This document shows positions 16,392 through 25,505 of a stretch of 64,000 nt of DNA, in pieces. The notes under the pieces are model-generated. The model did not search any database. It had not been told where the DNA came from and was given only the letters and a program-made list of their open reading frames with translations. A program made the position numbers and the translations under genes. Positions within the stretch are counted from its first letter, which is position 1. The number at the start of each line of letters is the position of its first letter. This DNA is from Gracilibacillus alcaliphilus. Lineage in GTDB: Bacteria; Bacillota; Bacilli; Bacillales; Amphibacillaceae. The stretch covers positions 1 to 64,000 of the forward strand of contig NZ_JAFBFA010000020.1 of the NCBI RefSeq assembly GCF_016909015.1. Reading direction: 5' to 3'.

Positions 16392-16429
16392 GTGCAATCT
16401 TAAAGAGTATGAGCCAAGGGAGGTAAAGT

Positions 16430-17428
16430 ATGATTCATTATATCGGTCACAGGCTGTTACAATTAATTCCATTGTTAATTGCGATTAGCATTATTGCATT
16501 TGTTATTATCCAGTTACCACCTGGGGATTATTTGACTACCTATATTAATCAGTTAGAGTTATCCGGAACGAAGGTATCTGAATCTGCCATTGTAGCACTT
16601 GAAAGACAATACGGATTAGATAAACCGATGTATCAGCAATATTTTATTTGGATGAAAAATATCCTGTTACATGGTGATTTTGGCCGTTCCTTTTCATGGA
16701 ATGAACCTGTATCCAAGGTAATTGGCGAGCGGCTTGTCTTAACAATGGTGATTTCGATTTTTACACTTATCGTTACATGGCTAATCGCAATTCCAATTGG
16801 TATTTATTCGGCAGTCCGTCAATACTCTGTCTTAGATTATATTTTCAGCTTTATTGGTTTTATTGGCTTAGCGGTTCCGAACTTTCTGATCGCTTTAGTC
16901 ATTGTCTATTTTGTGTTTGATACAACAGGTATTGCTATTACAGGATTATTTTCGCCAGAGTATGCCGATGCGCCATGGAGCTTCGCCAAAGTATTGGATC
17001 TGCTGCAGAGAATCTGGGTGCCAGTTCTTATTATTGCAACGGCTGGAACGGCTGGGCTAATTCGTACCATGCGGGGGATGCTGCTTGATGAATTGTCGAA
17101 ACAGTACGTTGTAACTGCACGTGCTAAAGGGGTGGCTGAGAAGAAACTATTATTTAAATATCCTGTCCGCGTTGCTGTTAATCCATTAATTAGTACGATT
17201 GGCTGGACACTGCCGACGATTATTTCCGGAGAAGCTATTGTCTCGATCGTACTTAACTTACCAACAACTGGGCCTGTATTGTTAGATGCTTTTCGAACAC
17301 AAGATATGTATTTGGCAGGCAGTTTTATTCTGATTCTAAGTATATTAACGGTTATTGGTACGTTACTTTCTGATATTTTATTAGCGTGGGTGGATCCGCG
17401 GATTCGGTTTGGAGGTGTGGAAGAATGA
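16430..17428 (+). CDS. ABC transporter permease, DppB/OppB type
   Basis: The 332-residue protein starts MIHYIGHRLLQLIPLLIAI, the conserved first membrane helix of DppB-type permeases, and has about six membrane segments. The cytoplasmic EAA loop is seen as RAKGVAEKKLLFKYPVRVAVNP (about 222-243), which docks on the ATPases. The start follows GGGAGGTAAAGT. Its stop overlaps the next start (ATGA). Confidence 0.92.
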   Translation: MIHYIGHRLLQLIPLLIAISIIAFVIIQLPPGDYLTTYINQLELSGTKVSESAIVALERQYGLDKPMYQQYFIWMKNILLHGDFGRSFSWNEPVSKVIGERLVLTMVISIFTLIVTWLIAIPIGIYSAVRQYSVLDYIFSFIGFIGLAVPNFLIALVIVYFVFDTTGIAITGLFSPEYADAPWSFAKVLDLLQRIWVPVLIIATAGTAGLIRTMRGMLLDELSKQYVVTARAKGVAEKKLLFKYPVRVAVNPLISTIGWTLPTIISGEAIVSIVLNLPTTGPVLLDAFRTQDMYLAGSFILILSILTVIGTLLSDILLAWVDPRIRFGGVEE

Positions 17429-18573
17429 GTGTAGAATTAGGAAAAGAAATGGAGCCAATGCCGTTAGATGAAATGAAAGAAGAAGAGAAATCGGTAGAAG
17501 TAGCTTCCCAATGGAAACTGATGTGGTGGAAGTTCAGAAAACATAAACTAGCACTCATATCTGCTCCCATCCTGCTTATGTTATTCATCATTATCGTCTT
17601 TGCGGAATTCCTAAGCCCGCACCTTCCGTTAGAACGGTTTACGGATTATAAATATGCCCCGCCTACCAAAATTCATTTCGTTGATGCAGAGGGGAACTTC
17701 AGCTTCCGTCCCTTTGTTTATGGGATGACACAAGAGATCGATTCAGAGACGTTTCAGCGGACATTTGTGGAAGATACTTCACAAAAGTATCCGATCCACT
17801 TTTTTGTAGAGGGGAAGCCCTATAAAATGTGGGGATTATTTGAAATGAAAACTCATTTTATTGGTGTAAAGGATGCAGGGGCTCCGTTCTTCCTTACAGG
17901 AACGGATTCACTCGGACGGGATTTATTAAGCAGGACATTCTACGGATCGCGAATATCGATTTCATTTGCCTTAATTGGTATCGTATTTACCGTTATATTT
18001 GGGCTTATCTTGGGCGGTATTTCGGGCTATTTTGGCGGAGCAGTTGATACGGTTATTCAGCGTTTGATTGACCTCTTACTTTGTATACCTGCGATACCAT
18101 TATGGATGGCGCTTGCCGCAGCCTTACCACAAAGCTGGTCTCCGTTAAAAATATATTTTGGGATGGTGCTCATCTTCTCGATTGTAGGCTGGACAGGTCT
18201 TGCTCGTGTGGTGCGGGGGAAATTACTCTCGTTAAGGGAAGAAGACTTTACTATGGCGGCAAGGTTGGCCGGGGCCAGCAATATGAGGATTATTTCCAAA
18301 CATTTATTACCTTCTTTTGCAAGTTACATTATTATCAATGTCACCATATCGATACCTGTAACGATTTTAGGGGAAACATCGCTAAGTTTCTTAGGGTTGG
18401 GACTGCAGTCACCTGTAGTTAGCTGGGGGGTACTCTTGCAAGAAGCGCAGAAACTGGAGAATCTGGCCCATCATCCATGGTTATTATGGCCGGCGGTGTT
18501 TATCGTTGTAACCGTTTTAATGTTTAATTTTATTGGTGACGGGCTTCGGGATGCTGCTGATCCTTATAAATAA
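17425..18573 (+). CDS. ABC transporter permease, DppC/OppC type
   Basis: The 382-residue protein is a second permease. It has an N-terminal cytoplasmic stretch and first helix (APILLMLFIIIVFAEF), an extra domain of about 100 residues outside the membrane, the FLTGTDSLGRDLLSR motif typical of DppC, and an EAA loop ARLAGASNMRIISKHLLP. ATG 17425 overlaps the DppB stop and follows GGAGGTGTGG. The inserted domain is longer than in dipeptide permeases and is typical of the oligosaccharide branch. Confidence 0.92.
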   Translation: MSVELGKEMEPMPLDEMKEEEKSVEVASQWKLMWWKFRKHKLALISAPILLMLFIIIVFAEFLSPHLPLERFTDYKYAPPTKIHFVDAEGNFSFRPFVYGMTQEIDSETFQRTFVEDTSQKYPIHFFVEGKPYKMWGLFEMKTHFIGVKDAGAPFFLTGTDSLGRDLLSRTFYGSRISISFALIGIVFTVIFGLILGGISGYFGGAVDTVIQRLIDLLLCIPAIPLWMALAAALPQSWSPLKIYFGMVLIFSIVGWTGLARVVRGKLLSLREEDFTMAARLAGASNMRIISKHLLPSFASYIIINVTISIPVTILGETSLSFLGLGLQSPVVSWGVLLQEAQKLENLAHHPWLLWPAVFIVVTVLMFNFIGDGLRDAADPYK

Positions 18574-18587
18574 AGGAGGTTTTGCTA

Positions 18588-19646
18588 ATGGAGGAGAATA
18601 CACAGACAGTACATGCACCTGACACTAAAGAGGATGATCAAACAATATTAGAAATTCATGATTTAAAAACATATTTTCATTTAGATGAAGGAATCCTGAA
18701 AGCGGTAGATGGTGTCGATTTAACGATAAAACGAGGAAAAACACTGGGTATTGTAGGAGAAAGTGGGAGTGGAAAGAGTGTAGCAACTAAGTCGATTTTA
18801 CAAATTGTTGACCCGCCGGGAAAAGTGGAGGGTGAAATAAAATTAAAACGGAGCAGAAAAGGAAAGGAAGAATGGATAGATATAGGAAAATTAAATCCGA
18901 CCGGTGAGAAAATAAGGGATATTCGCGGAGCTGAGATTTCGATGATTTTCCAAGAACCAATGAAGGCCTTCTCATCGATTCATACGATCGGAAATCAAAT
19001 AACAGAAGCTATTTTAATTCACAGTGAGGTCGATCAGGAAGAAGCAAAAAGAATTGCAATTGATTTTCTGATTAAGGTAGGAATGTCCAATCCTGAGCAG
19101 CGTTTTGACCAATACCCTCATGAATTATCTGGCGGAATGAGGCAGCGGGCTATGATTGCGATGGCGTTATGCTGTAATCCAGCTATTTTAATAGCGGATG
19201 AGCCAACAACCGCCCTTGATGTTACTGTTCAAGCGCAAGTGCTGGACTTGATCAACCATCTCAAAGAAACACTGGACACTTCTGTTATTTTTATTACCCA
19301 TGATCTAGGTGTTATTGCCGAAATGTCAGATGAAGTGGCGGTTATGTATTTAGGCAAGGTAATTGAGTATACAGATGTAGAAACCTTATTTTATGGCGCC
19401 CTTCACCCATATACCCAAGCTTTATTAAAATCGATTCCGTCCGTTGCTCACACAAAGGGAGAGCTCGACTCGATCAAAGGGACGGTGCCAATCCCGATGA
19501 ACTTACCTAAAGGATGCGGATTTTATTCCAGGTGTAAATATGCGGTAAATGGTGTATGTAACGTCGATGATATACCATTTACAAAAGTAAACGATAATCA
19601 TTATGTAAGATGTGTTCGGCTTGATGAAATAGAAAACAGGGGGTGA
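18588..19646 (+). CDS. ABC transporter ATPase, DppD/OppD type
   Basis: The 352-residue ATPase shows Walker A GESGSGKS, Q-loop MIFQEP, signature LSGGMRQR, Walker B LIADEPTTALD and H-loop THD. The C-terminal oligopeptide-type extension has four cysteines (GCGFYSRCKYAVNGVC and YVRC), which in this family can hold an iron-sulfur cluster. ATG 18588 follows AAAGGAGGTTTTG. It works with the ATPase directly downstream as a heterodimer. Confidence 0.94.
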   Translation: MEENTQTVHAPDTKEDDQTILEIHDLKTYFHLDEGILKAVDGVDLTIKRGKTLGIVGESGSGKSVATKSILQIVDPPGKVEGEIKLKRSRKGKEEWIDIGKLNPTGEKIRDIRGAEISMIFQEPMKAFSSIHTIGNQITEAILIHSEVDQEEAKRIAIDFLIKVGMSNPEQRFDQYPHELSGGMRQRAMIAMALCCNPAILIADEPTTALDVTVQAQVLDLINHLKETLDTSVIFITHDLGVIAEMSDEVAVMYLGKVIEYTDVETLFYGALHPYTQALLKSIPSVAHTKGELDSIKGTVPIPMNLPKGCGFYSRCKYAVNGVCNVDDIPFTKVNDNHYVRCVRLDEIENRG

Positions 19647-20672
19647 ATGATATTGCAACATCATAATGCTGTATTAGAAGTTCAGGCTATGAAGAAATAT
19701 TTTCCGATCAAAAAAGGCTTTTTAAAAAGAACCATCGGACAGGTAAAAGCGGTGGATGATGTCTCTTTTTTTATAGAACAAGGGGAAACTTTTGGTTTGG
19801 TCGGCGAATCAGGCTGTGGGAAATCGACACTGGGAAAAAGTATCTTGCGGGCAATAGAGCCGAGTGATGGATCGATTACATTTGTTAACCGCAAAGAGGA
19901 AGCAGTAGAGGTCAGGGATTTAGATAACAAACAATTACGGGATATAAGAAGAGATATGCAATTAATTTTCCAAGATCCGTACTCTTCTTTAAATCCGAGG
20001 ATGACCGTATTAAATATTATTGGTGAGCCATTGATTTGTAATGGGATTGCCAAAGGAGAAGAACTAAAAAGACGTGTCGGTGATTTAATGGATCTAGTTG
20101 GTTTAAATAGAAAGCATTTGGAAAGATATCCCCATGCATTCAGCGGCGGGCAGAGACAACGGATTGGGATTGCCCGAGCCTTAGCTACCGATCCTAAATT
20201 TCTTGTATGTGATGAAGCAGTATCTGCTTTAGATGTATCGATTCAGGCTCAGATTATTAATTTATTGCAATCTTTACAGCAAAAATTAAATTTAAGCTAT
20301 TTGTTTATCTCGCATGATTTGGGCGTTATTCAGCATATATCTGATCGGGTTGGGGTAATGTATGTCGGTAAAATGGTGGAAGTGGCAGCAACAGATAAGT
20401 TATTCAGCAGCCCGAAGCATCCGTACACAGAGGCCTTATTATCAGCTAAACCAGTACCAATCCCTAAACAGAAGCGGGAAAGAATTATCCTAAAAGGAGA
20501 AGTGGCTAACCCGGCCAATCCGCCTTCAGGCTGCTATTTTCACCCGCGCTGTCTGTATGCACAAGATATTTGTAAGCAGCAAGCGCCTGATTTTAAGGAG
20601 ATTGAAGCAGGCCATTTTGTTGCCTGCCATATGGCCAAAGACCTAGATCTTAAAGGAGTTAAAGTACAATGA
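19647..20672 (+). CDS. ABC transporter ATPase, DppF/OppF type
   Basis: The 341-residue ATPase has Walker A GESGCGKS, signature FSGGQRQR, Walker B VCDEAVSALD, and H-loop SHD. The C-terminal extension again carries paired Cys (GCYFHPRCLYAQDIC). The ATG at 19647 abuts the DppD stop, but GGGGG is then only 3 nt away; a TTG at 19653 would give better spacing. It is coupled to the next small gene by ATGA overlap. Confidence 0.93.
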   Translation: MILQHHNAVLEVQAMKKYFPIKKGFLKRTIGQVKAVDDVSFFIEQGETFGLVGESGCGKSTLGKSILRAIEPSDGSITFVNRKEEAVEVRDLDNKQLRDIRRDMQLIFQDPYSSLNPRMTVLNIIGEPLICNGIAKGEELKRRVGDLMDLVGLNRKHLERYPHAFSGGQRQRIGIARALATDPKFLVCDEAVSALDVSIQAQIINLLQSLQQKLNLSYLFISHDLGVIQHISDRVGVMYVGKMVEVAATDKLFSSPKHPYTEALLSAKPVPIPKQKRERIILKGEVANPANPPSGCYFHPRCLYAQDICKQQAPDFKEIEAGHFVACHMAKDLDLKGVKVQ

Positions 20673-21049
20673 ATCTTCTGCTTATCCTGTTGGTATTCGC
20701 TTTATTTTTATTATTAACAATGGTGTTTGGAATATGGTTTATGAATTTCATTGTGAGAAAATATATTATTGAAAAACATAACTGTCTGGATCAGATTATA
20801 CACACCGGAAAAGTTCCAAACAAATGGTCGAATAAGTTTGATAGCAAAATGAAAAAACTGCGTACAAAACAGGCTGATGAAGAAAAAATTCTAGCCATCC
20901 AGCAAAAGGCAAACAAACAATATGTGAAGAAGCTGAAAAAGTTAGAAGAGTATGTAGAGAAATCCAGATTAATCGAAAATGAGCGCACGAGAAAAACGAT
21001 TTTAAGCGACCTGCAGAATGTTTATTCACAATGGGATGTAAAGGTATAA
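20669..21049 (+). CDS. Unrecognised small membrane-anchored coiled-coil protein
   Basis: The 126-residue protein has one N-terminal membrane helix (LLLILLVFALFLLLTMVF) and then a highly basic, Lys/Glu-rich helical stretch likely to form a coiled coil in the cytosol. Its start overlaps the ATPase stop and has AAAGGAG upstream, so it is a genuine member of the operon. I do not recognise a family. Confidence 0.75.
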   Translation: MNLLLILLVFALFLLLTMVFGIWFMNFIVRKYIIEKHNCLDQIIHTGKVPNKWSNKFDSKMKKLRTKQADEEKILAIQQKANKQYVKKLKKLEEYVEKSRLIENERTRKTILSDLQNVYSQWDVKV

Positions 21050-21050
21050 C

Positions 21051-21527
21051 ATGGAAACAGACAAAGGGAGGAAACTACTTGTTTTAATTTCTTATTTACT
21101 TACGGTTGTAACCAGTGTCCTTGGTTTTATCGTATGGCTGAATATGAAAGAAACAGTGATGTTGTTGGTGATAGCCGGTTCGGTCAGCCGCTGGTCATTA
21201 TCAGCCATTGAAAATTTTAGCTTTTTGATATTGGGGATGATTTGGCTGGCAGTAGTTTACTCTAGTCAAAACTATTATGCCAAAGCTGTAACATACAAGC
21301 AGTTAGCCAACAGATTTTTTACCTTCTCGATTATTCAAATTGTTCTGCTGCTTTTTTGCCAATTAGCACCTATCGTATCAGGATTGTTTCCGCTTGAATC
21401 GATAAATGGCAATTTTGTAATCATAGAAATGCTGGCCTTGCTTGTAATGATATTCTGTCTTATCGCAGGAAGGTTTAATTATTGGAAGGATCGCACAGAG
21501 GATTCGAGGCAGAAAGAGACGTTCTAA
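21051..21527 (+). CDS. Unrecognised four-helix membrane protein
   Basis: The 158-residue protein has about four hydrophobic segments and a basic C-terminus. It begins one base after the preceding stop, so both are translated together. It is placed between transporter genes and a sugar isomerase gene; a role in the same uptake system is an inference from position only. Confidence 0.75.
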   Translation: METDKGRKLLVLISYLLTVVTSVLGFIVWLNMKETVMLLVIAGSVSRWSLSAIENFSFLILGMIWLAVVYSSQNYYAKAVTYKQLANRFFTFSIIQIVLLLFCQLAPIVSGLFPLESINGNFVIIEMLALLVMIFCLIAGRFNYWKDRTEDSRQKETF

Positions 21528-21586
21528 CTCAACCATTTTGTGAAGAATTTAGAATCGAAATATACGAACAGAAAGGATTTTGAAAA

Positions 21587-22420
21587 ATGAATATCGGCGT
21601 CGTTTCAAGAAGTTTTCCAAAGTTAACCAATCTGGAAACTGCTCAATTATTAGCCGAGAATGGTTTCACATGTACGGAGCTGTGCTTCTCACAAACAGAT
21701 TCTAACTATTGGGTGTATAATGGGCGTTCTGATTTATCAGATCTGACAAATGAAAAGAGTCAGGCTATTATAGAAACGTATCGTGCGCATGGTATTGCGG
21801 TAACTTCTATTGGTGTGTTCACCAACTTATTAGAGCCGCAAGAACAAGAATTAGAAAAAAATCTGGCTTACTTCGAGCGGTTGATGGAAATAGCTTCTGT
21901 AAACGGTGTTCCATATGTATCTACAGAGTGCGGCTTTATTCCAGGGCAGCGCGGCGTGAATGCAGATACTTATGAGACAGCTTTTCAAAGATTTAAAGAT
22001 AATATCATTTGGTTAACACAAAAAGCCGAAAAATATAATCTATCACTGGCACTTGAACCTTGTGTCCTGGATATTATACCAAGTGCAAAAAGGACAGTTG
22101 ATTTAATTGATCAAGTGGGATCAGAGCGATTATCTGTTTTGTTGGATCCTGCCAATTTAATTGCTGCTAATTCGGAAGAAGACATGTTTCGTTATTTAGC
22201 TCCACATATTGCTTATTTCCATGGTAAAGATCGTAAAGTGAATGATACGTATGGCCGTGCCATTGGTGATGGTGATATCAATTGGCGGCGCTTTCTGGAA
22301 CTCTATCATCAATATACTGAAGGAGTGCCGTTTATTATTGAATATGTTCATCAAGAGAATTTCTCTGATATTCGGGATCGTGTGCTGAAGTTTGATTCAT
22401 CAGTAATCAATATAGAATAA
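21587..22420 (+). CDS. Sugar phosphate isomerase/epimerase (xylose-isomerase-like TIM barrel)
   Basis: The 277-residue protein belongs to the AP-endonuclease-2/xylose-isomerase-like barrel family. The usual metal ligands are visible: Glu in LALEPCV, Asp in VLLDPANL, His in YFHGKDRK, Glu in FIIEYVHQ. Members isomerise or epimerise sugars and inositols. The ribosome binding site is GAAAGGATTTTGAAA. It is the last gene of the uptake operon and is closed by a terminator, so it probably acts on the imported sugar. Confidence 0.87.
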   Translation: MNIGVVSRSFPKLTNLETAQLLAENGFTCTELCFSQTDSNYWVYNGRSDLSDLTNEKSQAIIETYRAHGIAVTSIGVFTNLLEPQEQELEKNLAYFERLMEIASVNGVPYVSTECGFIPGQRGVNADTYETAFQRFKDNIIWLTQKAEKYNLSLALEPCVLDIIPSAKRTVDLIDQVGSERLSVLLDPANLIAANSEEDMFRYLAPHIAYFHGKDRKVNDTYGRAIGDGDINWRRFLELYHQYTEGVPFIIEYVHQENFSDIRDRVLKFDSSVINIE

Positions 22421-22424
22421 GGAG

Positions 22425-22466
22425 AGGATAGCACCAATTCGCACATCGGAATCGGTGCTATCCTTC
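22425..22466. terminator. Bidirectional terminator
   Basis: GGATAGCACCAATTC pairs with GAATCGGTGCTATCC with one mismatch. It lies between the convergent isomerase and dioxygenase genes. Confidence 0.8.
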
Positions 22467-22471
22467 AAATA

Positions 22472-23299
22472 TTAAGTAGTCTGAATAGAGTTGCTGGTGT
22501 ATACAACGGGGAAATCCTCTCCAGTAAGTATCTCACCAGGCTTCACTGTAACATGTGCTTCCATCGGATGACCACCGCTTGGGGCATAATATACATGTCC
22601 CGGCATATAGTGAACTGCAATGGCTCGGCGTTTTCTTTCCGAGCGATTAGGTCCGCTGCCATGCCATGTTAAGCAATGATGGTAACCTACCTGTCCTTTT
22701 TTAATTTCAAAAGGCACCGGTTCTGTGCTGGCATCTTCCGGCAGTAGCTCAGGACGGCTGTGACTAGGTTTATAGTCTGGTGTATCACTCAAGTATTGCT
22801 GTTGGTCACCCCATTTATGACTGCCAGGGACCATCCACATACACCCGTTTTCAATGGTGGCATCATCCAGCGCAACCCATGCACTAATTAGATCAGCCGG
22901 CTGTATAATTGGCCATGCTGGATGATCCTGATGCCAATTACCTGAGCCACCGATAACTGGCGGCTTATATTGCACTTGATCATGCCAGATTCTTAGTGTG
23001 TCCGTTTGACATAACTGGGCAATATCTTCACACATAGTTGGGTTACACGCATGTTTAAAGTAAGTGTCGCTTGCCATCCACAGGTTCACTATTTGAACAA
23101 CCGTATCCTTTTTCGTCATTTCCATACCCATGCCGCTATCATTCAAATTACGATTGAGGACGGGTTTATTCACAGATTTTCCATTCATAACAAGATCAAG
23201 CTCGTTGCGAAGCAGTTCCACTTCTGCATCGGAAAGAATAATATCGCCTTTCATAAAACCTTTTTCATTAAATTCTGTTACCTGTTCTTTACTTAACAT
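22472..23299 (-). CDS. Phytanoyl-CoA dioxygenase (PhyH) family protein
   Basis: The 275-residue protein shows the Fe(II)/2-oxoglutarate oxygenase pattern: WHQDHPAWPI supplies His and Asp ligands (about 118-122), WHGSGPNRS the second His (about 214), and the following RRAIAVHYM an Arg for 2-oxoglutarate. PhyH enzymes hydroxylate varied small molecules. Next to a divergent AraC gene, it is likely controlled by that regulator. It could modify a compound taken up by the neighbouring transporter; this is inference. Confidence 0.88.
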   Translation of the reverse strand: MLSKEQVTEFNEKGFMKGDIILSDAEVELLRNELDLVMNGKSVNKPVLNRNLNDSGMGMEMTKKDTVVQIVNLWMASDTYFKHACNPTMCEDIAQLCQTDTLRIWHDQVQYKPPVIGGSGNWHQDHPAWPIIQPADLISAWVALDDATIENGCMWMVPGSHKWGDQQQYLSDTPDYKPSHSRPELLPEDASTEPVPFEIKKGQVGYHHCLTWHGSGPNRSERKRRAIAVHYMPGHVYYAPSGGHPMEAHVTVKPGEILTGEDFPVVYTSNSIQTT

Positions 23300-23512
23300 A
23301 TGATCACCCTTTCAAAATTTACCGGAATGAAGGTGAAACTTTTATAAAGTTAGTTATGTTGTAAAACAGACAGGGCCCTCTTGACTTGGTTAGATCAATC
23401 TATGCTTATTTTGTTTCACCTTATCGGTAATTTGATCATATCAACCTAAGGCAGCTAAGTCTTTAGAAGTTTCTTAAAAAAAATTGCACTTTTCACAGGT
23501 TATTTTTTGGTT

Positions 23513-23520
23513 GGGGGGGG
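23513..23520 (+). repeat. G8 homopolymer at the AraC ribosome binding site
   Basis: Eight G in a row end 6 bases before the ATG of the AraC gene, within TTGGGGGGGGAGTGGG. A change in tract length would alter Shine-Dalgarno spacing. Confidence 0.8.
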
Positions 23521-23526
23521 AGTGGG

Positions 23527-24414
23527 ATGCAAACACAGGTGCACGATGTTGGCAAGCTATCTCAATTACATTTAAAAGTAAACTTCGCTAATAGTATGAC
23601 GGCAGCTTTGGGGCAAGCCTGGGGGCCAAGGACGATTCCAGATAATCAGCTTATCTATGTCCGGTCTGGCAAGGCAAAGCTGATACTTGGATCGAATACA
23701 TATCAGCTGGAAGCAGAAGATTGTGTGTTTTATGGACCAAACTGTCCCCATCAGCTGATTGCAGATGAAAGAGAGCCGTTTACCTTTGCAAGTATTCATT
23801 TTGAATGGAATGATGTATCACCAGTTCCAGTTCATCCGATGAATGCGATCAAACCGTGTACAAAACAGGAATTGTCCGGTAATATACCAGATTTCCAGCT
23901 TTATATGGATGGGTATGGAAAGGTATGTATGCCATCCCGCTTTACGTTGCATGTTGAGGAGTTATTTATGAAAATTGTCAGGGAGTATCGTTTTGAAGAA
24001 CAGGGTTATATGGTGGTGCTTAAAGGGCTGCTGACTCAATTACTGACCATTATCTTACGGCATCAAATACAAGGAAAATATACTTCAGCAGATCGAAGAA
24101 AAATCGCTCCCGCATTAGAAATGATACGCAAACAACCACAAAAAAACTGGACAATGGATGAATTAGCAAGTCTGTGTGGCTATCATCCTACTTATTTTGC
24201 GTCTATATTTAAGAAAGCAACAGGCCATACACCTAAGCACTACCTGATTTTAGAACGAATCAGCAAAGCAAAGCGATTGTTAATTGAAACAGAAACAGTT
24301 GATGAAGTGGCCTATCAATTAGGGTATACCAGCGTCCATTATTTTTGCCGTAATTTCAAGTTTGTGACTGGATTAACGCCGACAGAATATAAGCTGCAAA
24401 GTATTGAGCTGTAA
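23527..24414 (+). CDS. AraC-family regulator
   Basis: The 295-residue protein has an N-terminal cupin-like domain (LIYVRSGKAKLILGSNTYQL, then EDCVFYGPNCPHQL) and C-terminal double helix-turn-helix with WTMDELASLCGYHPTYFASI and LGYTSVHYFCRNFKFVTGLTP. It is divergent from the PhyH gene across a 227-bp region and likely regulates it. The start ATG sits directly after a poly-G Shine-Dalgarno. Confidence 0.9.
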   Translation: MQTQVHDVGKLSQLHLKVNFANSMTAALGQAWGPRTIPDNQLIYVRSGKAKLILGSNTYQLEAEDCVFYGPNCPHQLIADEREPFTFASIHFEWNDVSPVPVHPMNAIKPCTKQELSGNIPDFQLYMDGYGKVCMPSRFTLHVEELFMKIVREYRFEEQGYMVVLKGLLTQLLTIILRHQIQGKYTSADRRKIAPALEMIRKQPQKNWTMDELASLCGYHPTYFASIFKKATGHTPKHYLILERISKAKRLLIETETVDEVAYQLGYTSVHYFCRNFKFVTGLTPTEYKLQSIEL

Positions 24415-24617
24415 GAGTGATGGATAAGATCATTATGGTTCGTTCAACAGGAGAAGAGGTCATCAGAAAAGAAAAAATCTTAAACTATCAATGTAGACTA
24501 TATAAGAGAAGAATGTCATAATAACATAATCAGTATTGATGATGGTTGTGAGTTTTTGAACTTGATACAGACAGACTGCCTTATTGACGCAAATTCAACA
24601 TAAAGAGAGGTTGACCA

Positions 24618-25298
24618 ATGAAGAATGAATACATACAGATTATTCAAGGATTATTAACTCCATATGAGAATAAACAGGAAGCGATCAAGATGAAACAATA
24701 TATGCGTAACCAATACGATTTTTTGGGGATCAGAGCCCCGCAAAGAAAACAATTGGTAAGGTTTTTGATAAAAGAGCATGGCCTCCCGTCTGAGGAATCT
24801 TTTAAAACGATAATTTACGAACTTTGGGCACTTCCAGAAAGAGATTATCAAAGTATAGCATTGGAATTAATCGATCGAAAAAGCAAACAGTTCAAGGAAG
24901 ATGATATCGAATTAATAGAGGATCTGATCACTAATAAATCATGGTGGGATACTGTCGATTGGATTGCCAGTAAACATGCGGGGAATTACTTTCTGCAATA
25001 CCCAGAAAATAAATGGGTAATAACGGAGCGATGGATACAATCAGATAATATCTGGCTGCAGCGAAGTGCTATTATATTTCAATTAAAATACAAAACAGAT
25101 ACAGATGAAGCACATTTATATGACTATATAACCCAGTGTCTTGGATCAGACGAATTTTTTATCAACAAGGCAATTGGCTGGGCGCTAAGGGAATATTCCA
25201 AAATCAATCCGCAGTCTGTGCTTGATTTTGTTGACAGAACGCCGTTACCGAAGTTTAGCCGGACAGAGGCATTGAAGGTGATTAAACAGAAGAGCTGA
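24618..25298 (+). CDS. DNA alkylation repair protein, AlkD-like
   Basis: The 226-residue helical protein fits the AlkD HEAT-repeat DNA glycosylase family: YDFLGIRAPQRKQ, WALPERDYQSIALEL, TNKSWWDTVDWIASK and FINKAIGWALREYSK. AlkD removes positively charged alkylated bases. The Trp/Asp stretch (SWWDTVDW) contains the catalytic Asp and a key Trp of the family. AAAGAGAGG precedes the start. It appears to be a single-gene unit. Confidence 0.92.
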   Translation: MKNEYIQIIQGLLTPYENKQEAIKMKQYMRNQYDFLGIRAPQRKQLVRFLIKEHGLPSEESFKTIIYELWALPERDYQSIALELIDRKSKQFKEDDIELIEDLITNKSWWDTVDWIASKHAGNYFLQYPENKWVITERWIQSDNIWLQRSAIIFQLKYKTDTDEAHLYDYITQCLGSDEFFINKAIGWALREYSKINPQSVLDFVDRTPLPKFSRTEALKVIKQKS

Positions 25299-25350
25299 AT
25301 CAGTGTGGAAAATAGTTTTATCAACTTCTTAATATAATCGCATAAAAGTA

Positions 25351-25397
25351 AAAAAGCCGTCTCTCTTTTCCATTTAGCGAAAAGGAGACGGTTTTTA
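25351..25397. terminator. Bidirectional terminator
   Basis: AAAAAGCCGTCTC pairs with GAGACGGTTTTT. It separates the convergent AlkD-like and LacI-type genes. Confidence 0.9.
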
Positions 25398-25505
25398 ATC
25401 GTCATGTGTAAGTGTATACATGTAACAAAGGTATAACTTTCTTAAAAATGTAAGCAGTTATACCTTTGTTTGCTTGAACCTTCCTATAAAGGCAACATAT
25501 CCTGT

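Noticed and set aside
18081..18422. 113-codon plus-strand frame inside the DppC-type permease gene
   Set aside because: It is an out-of-frame shadow of a well-supported permease gene.
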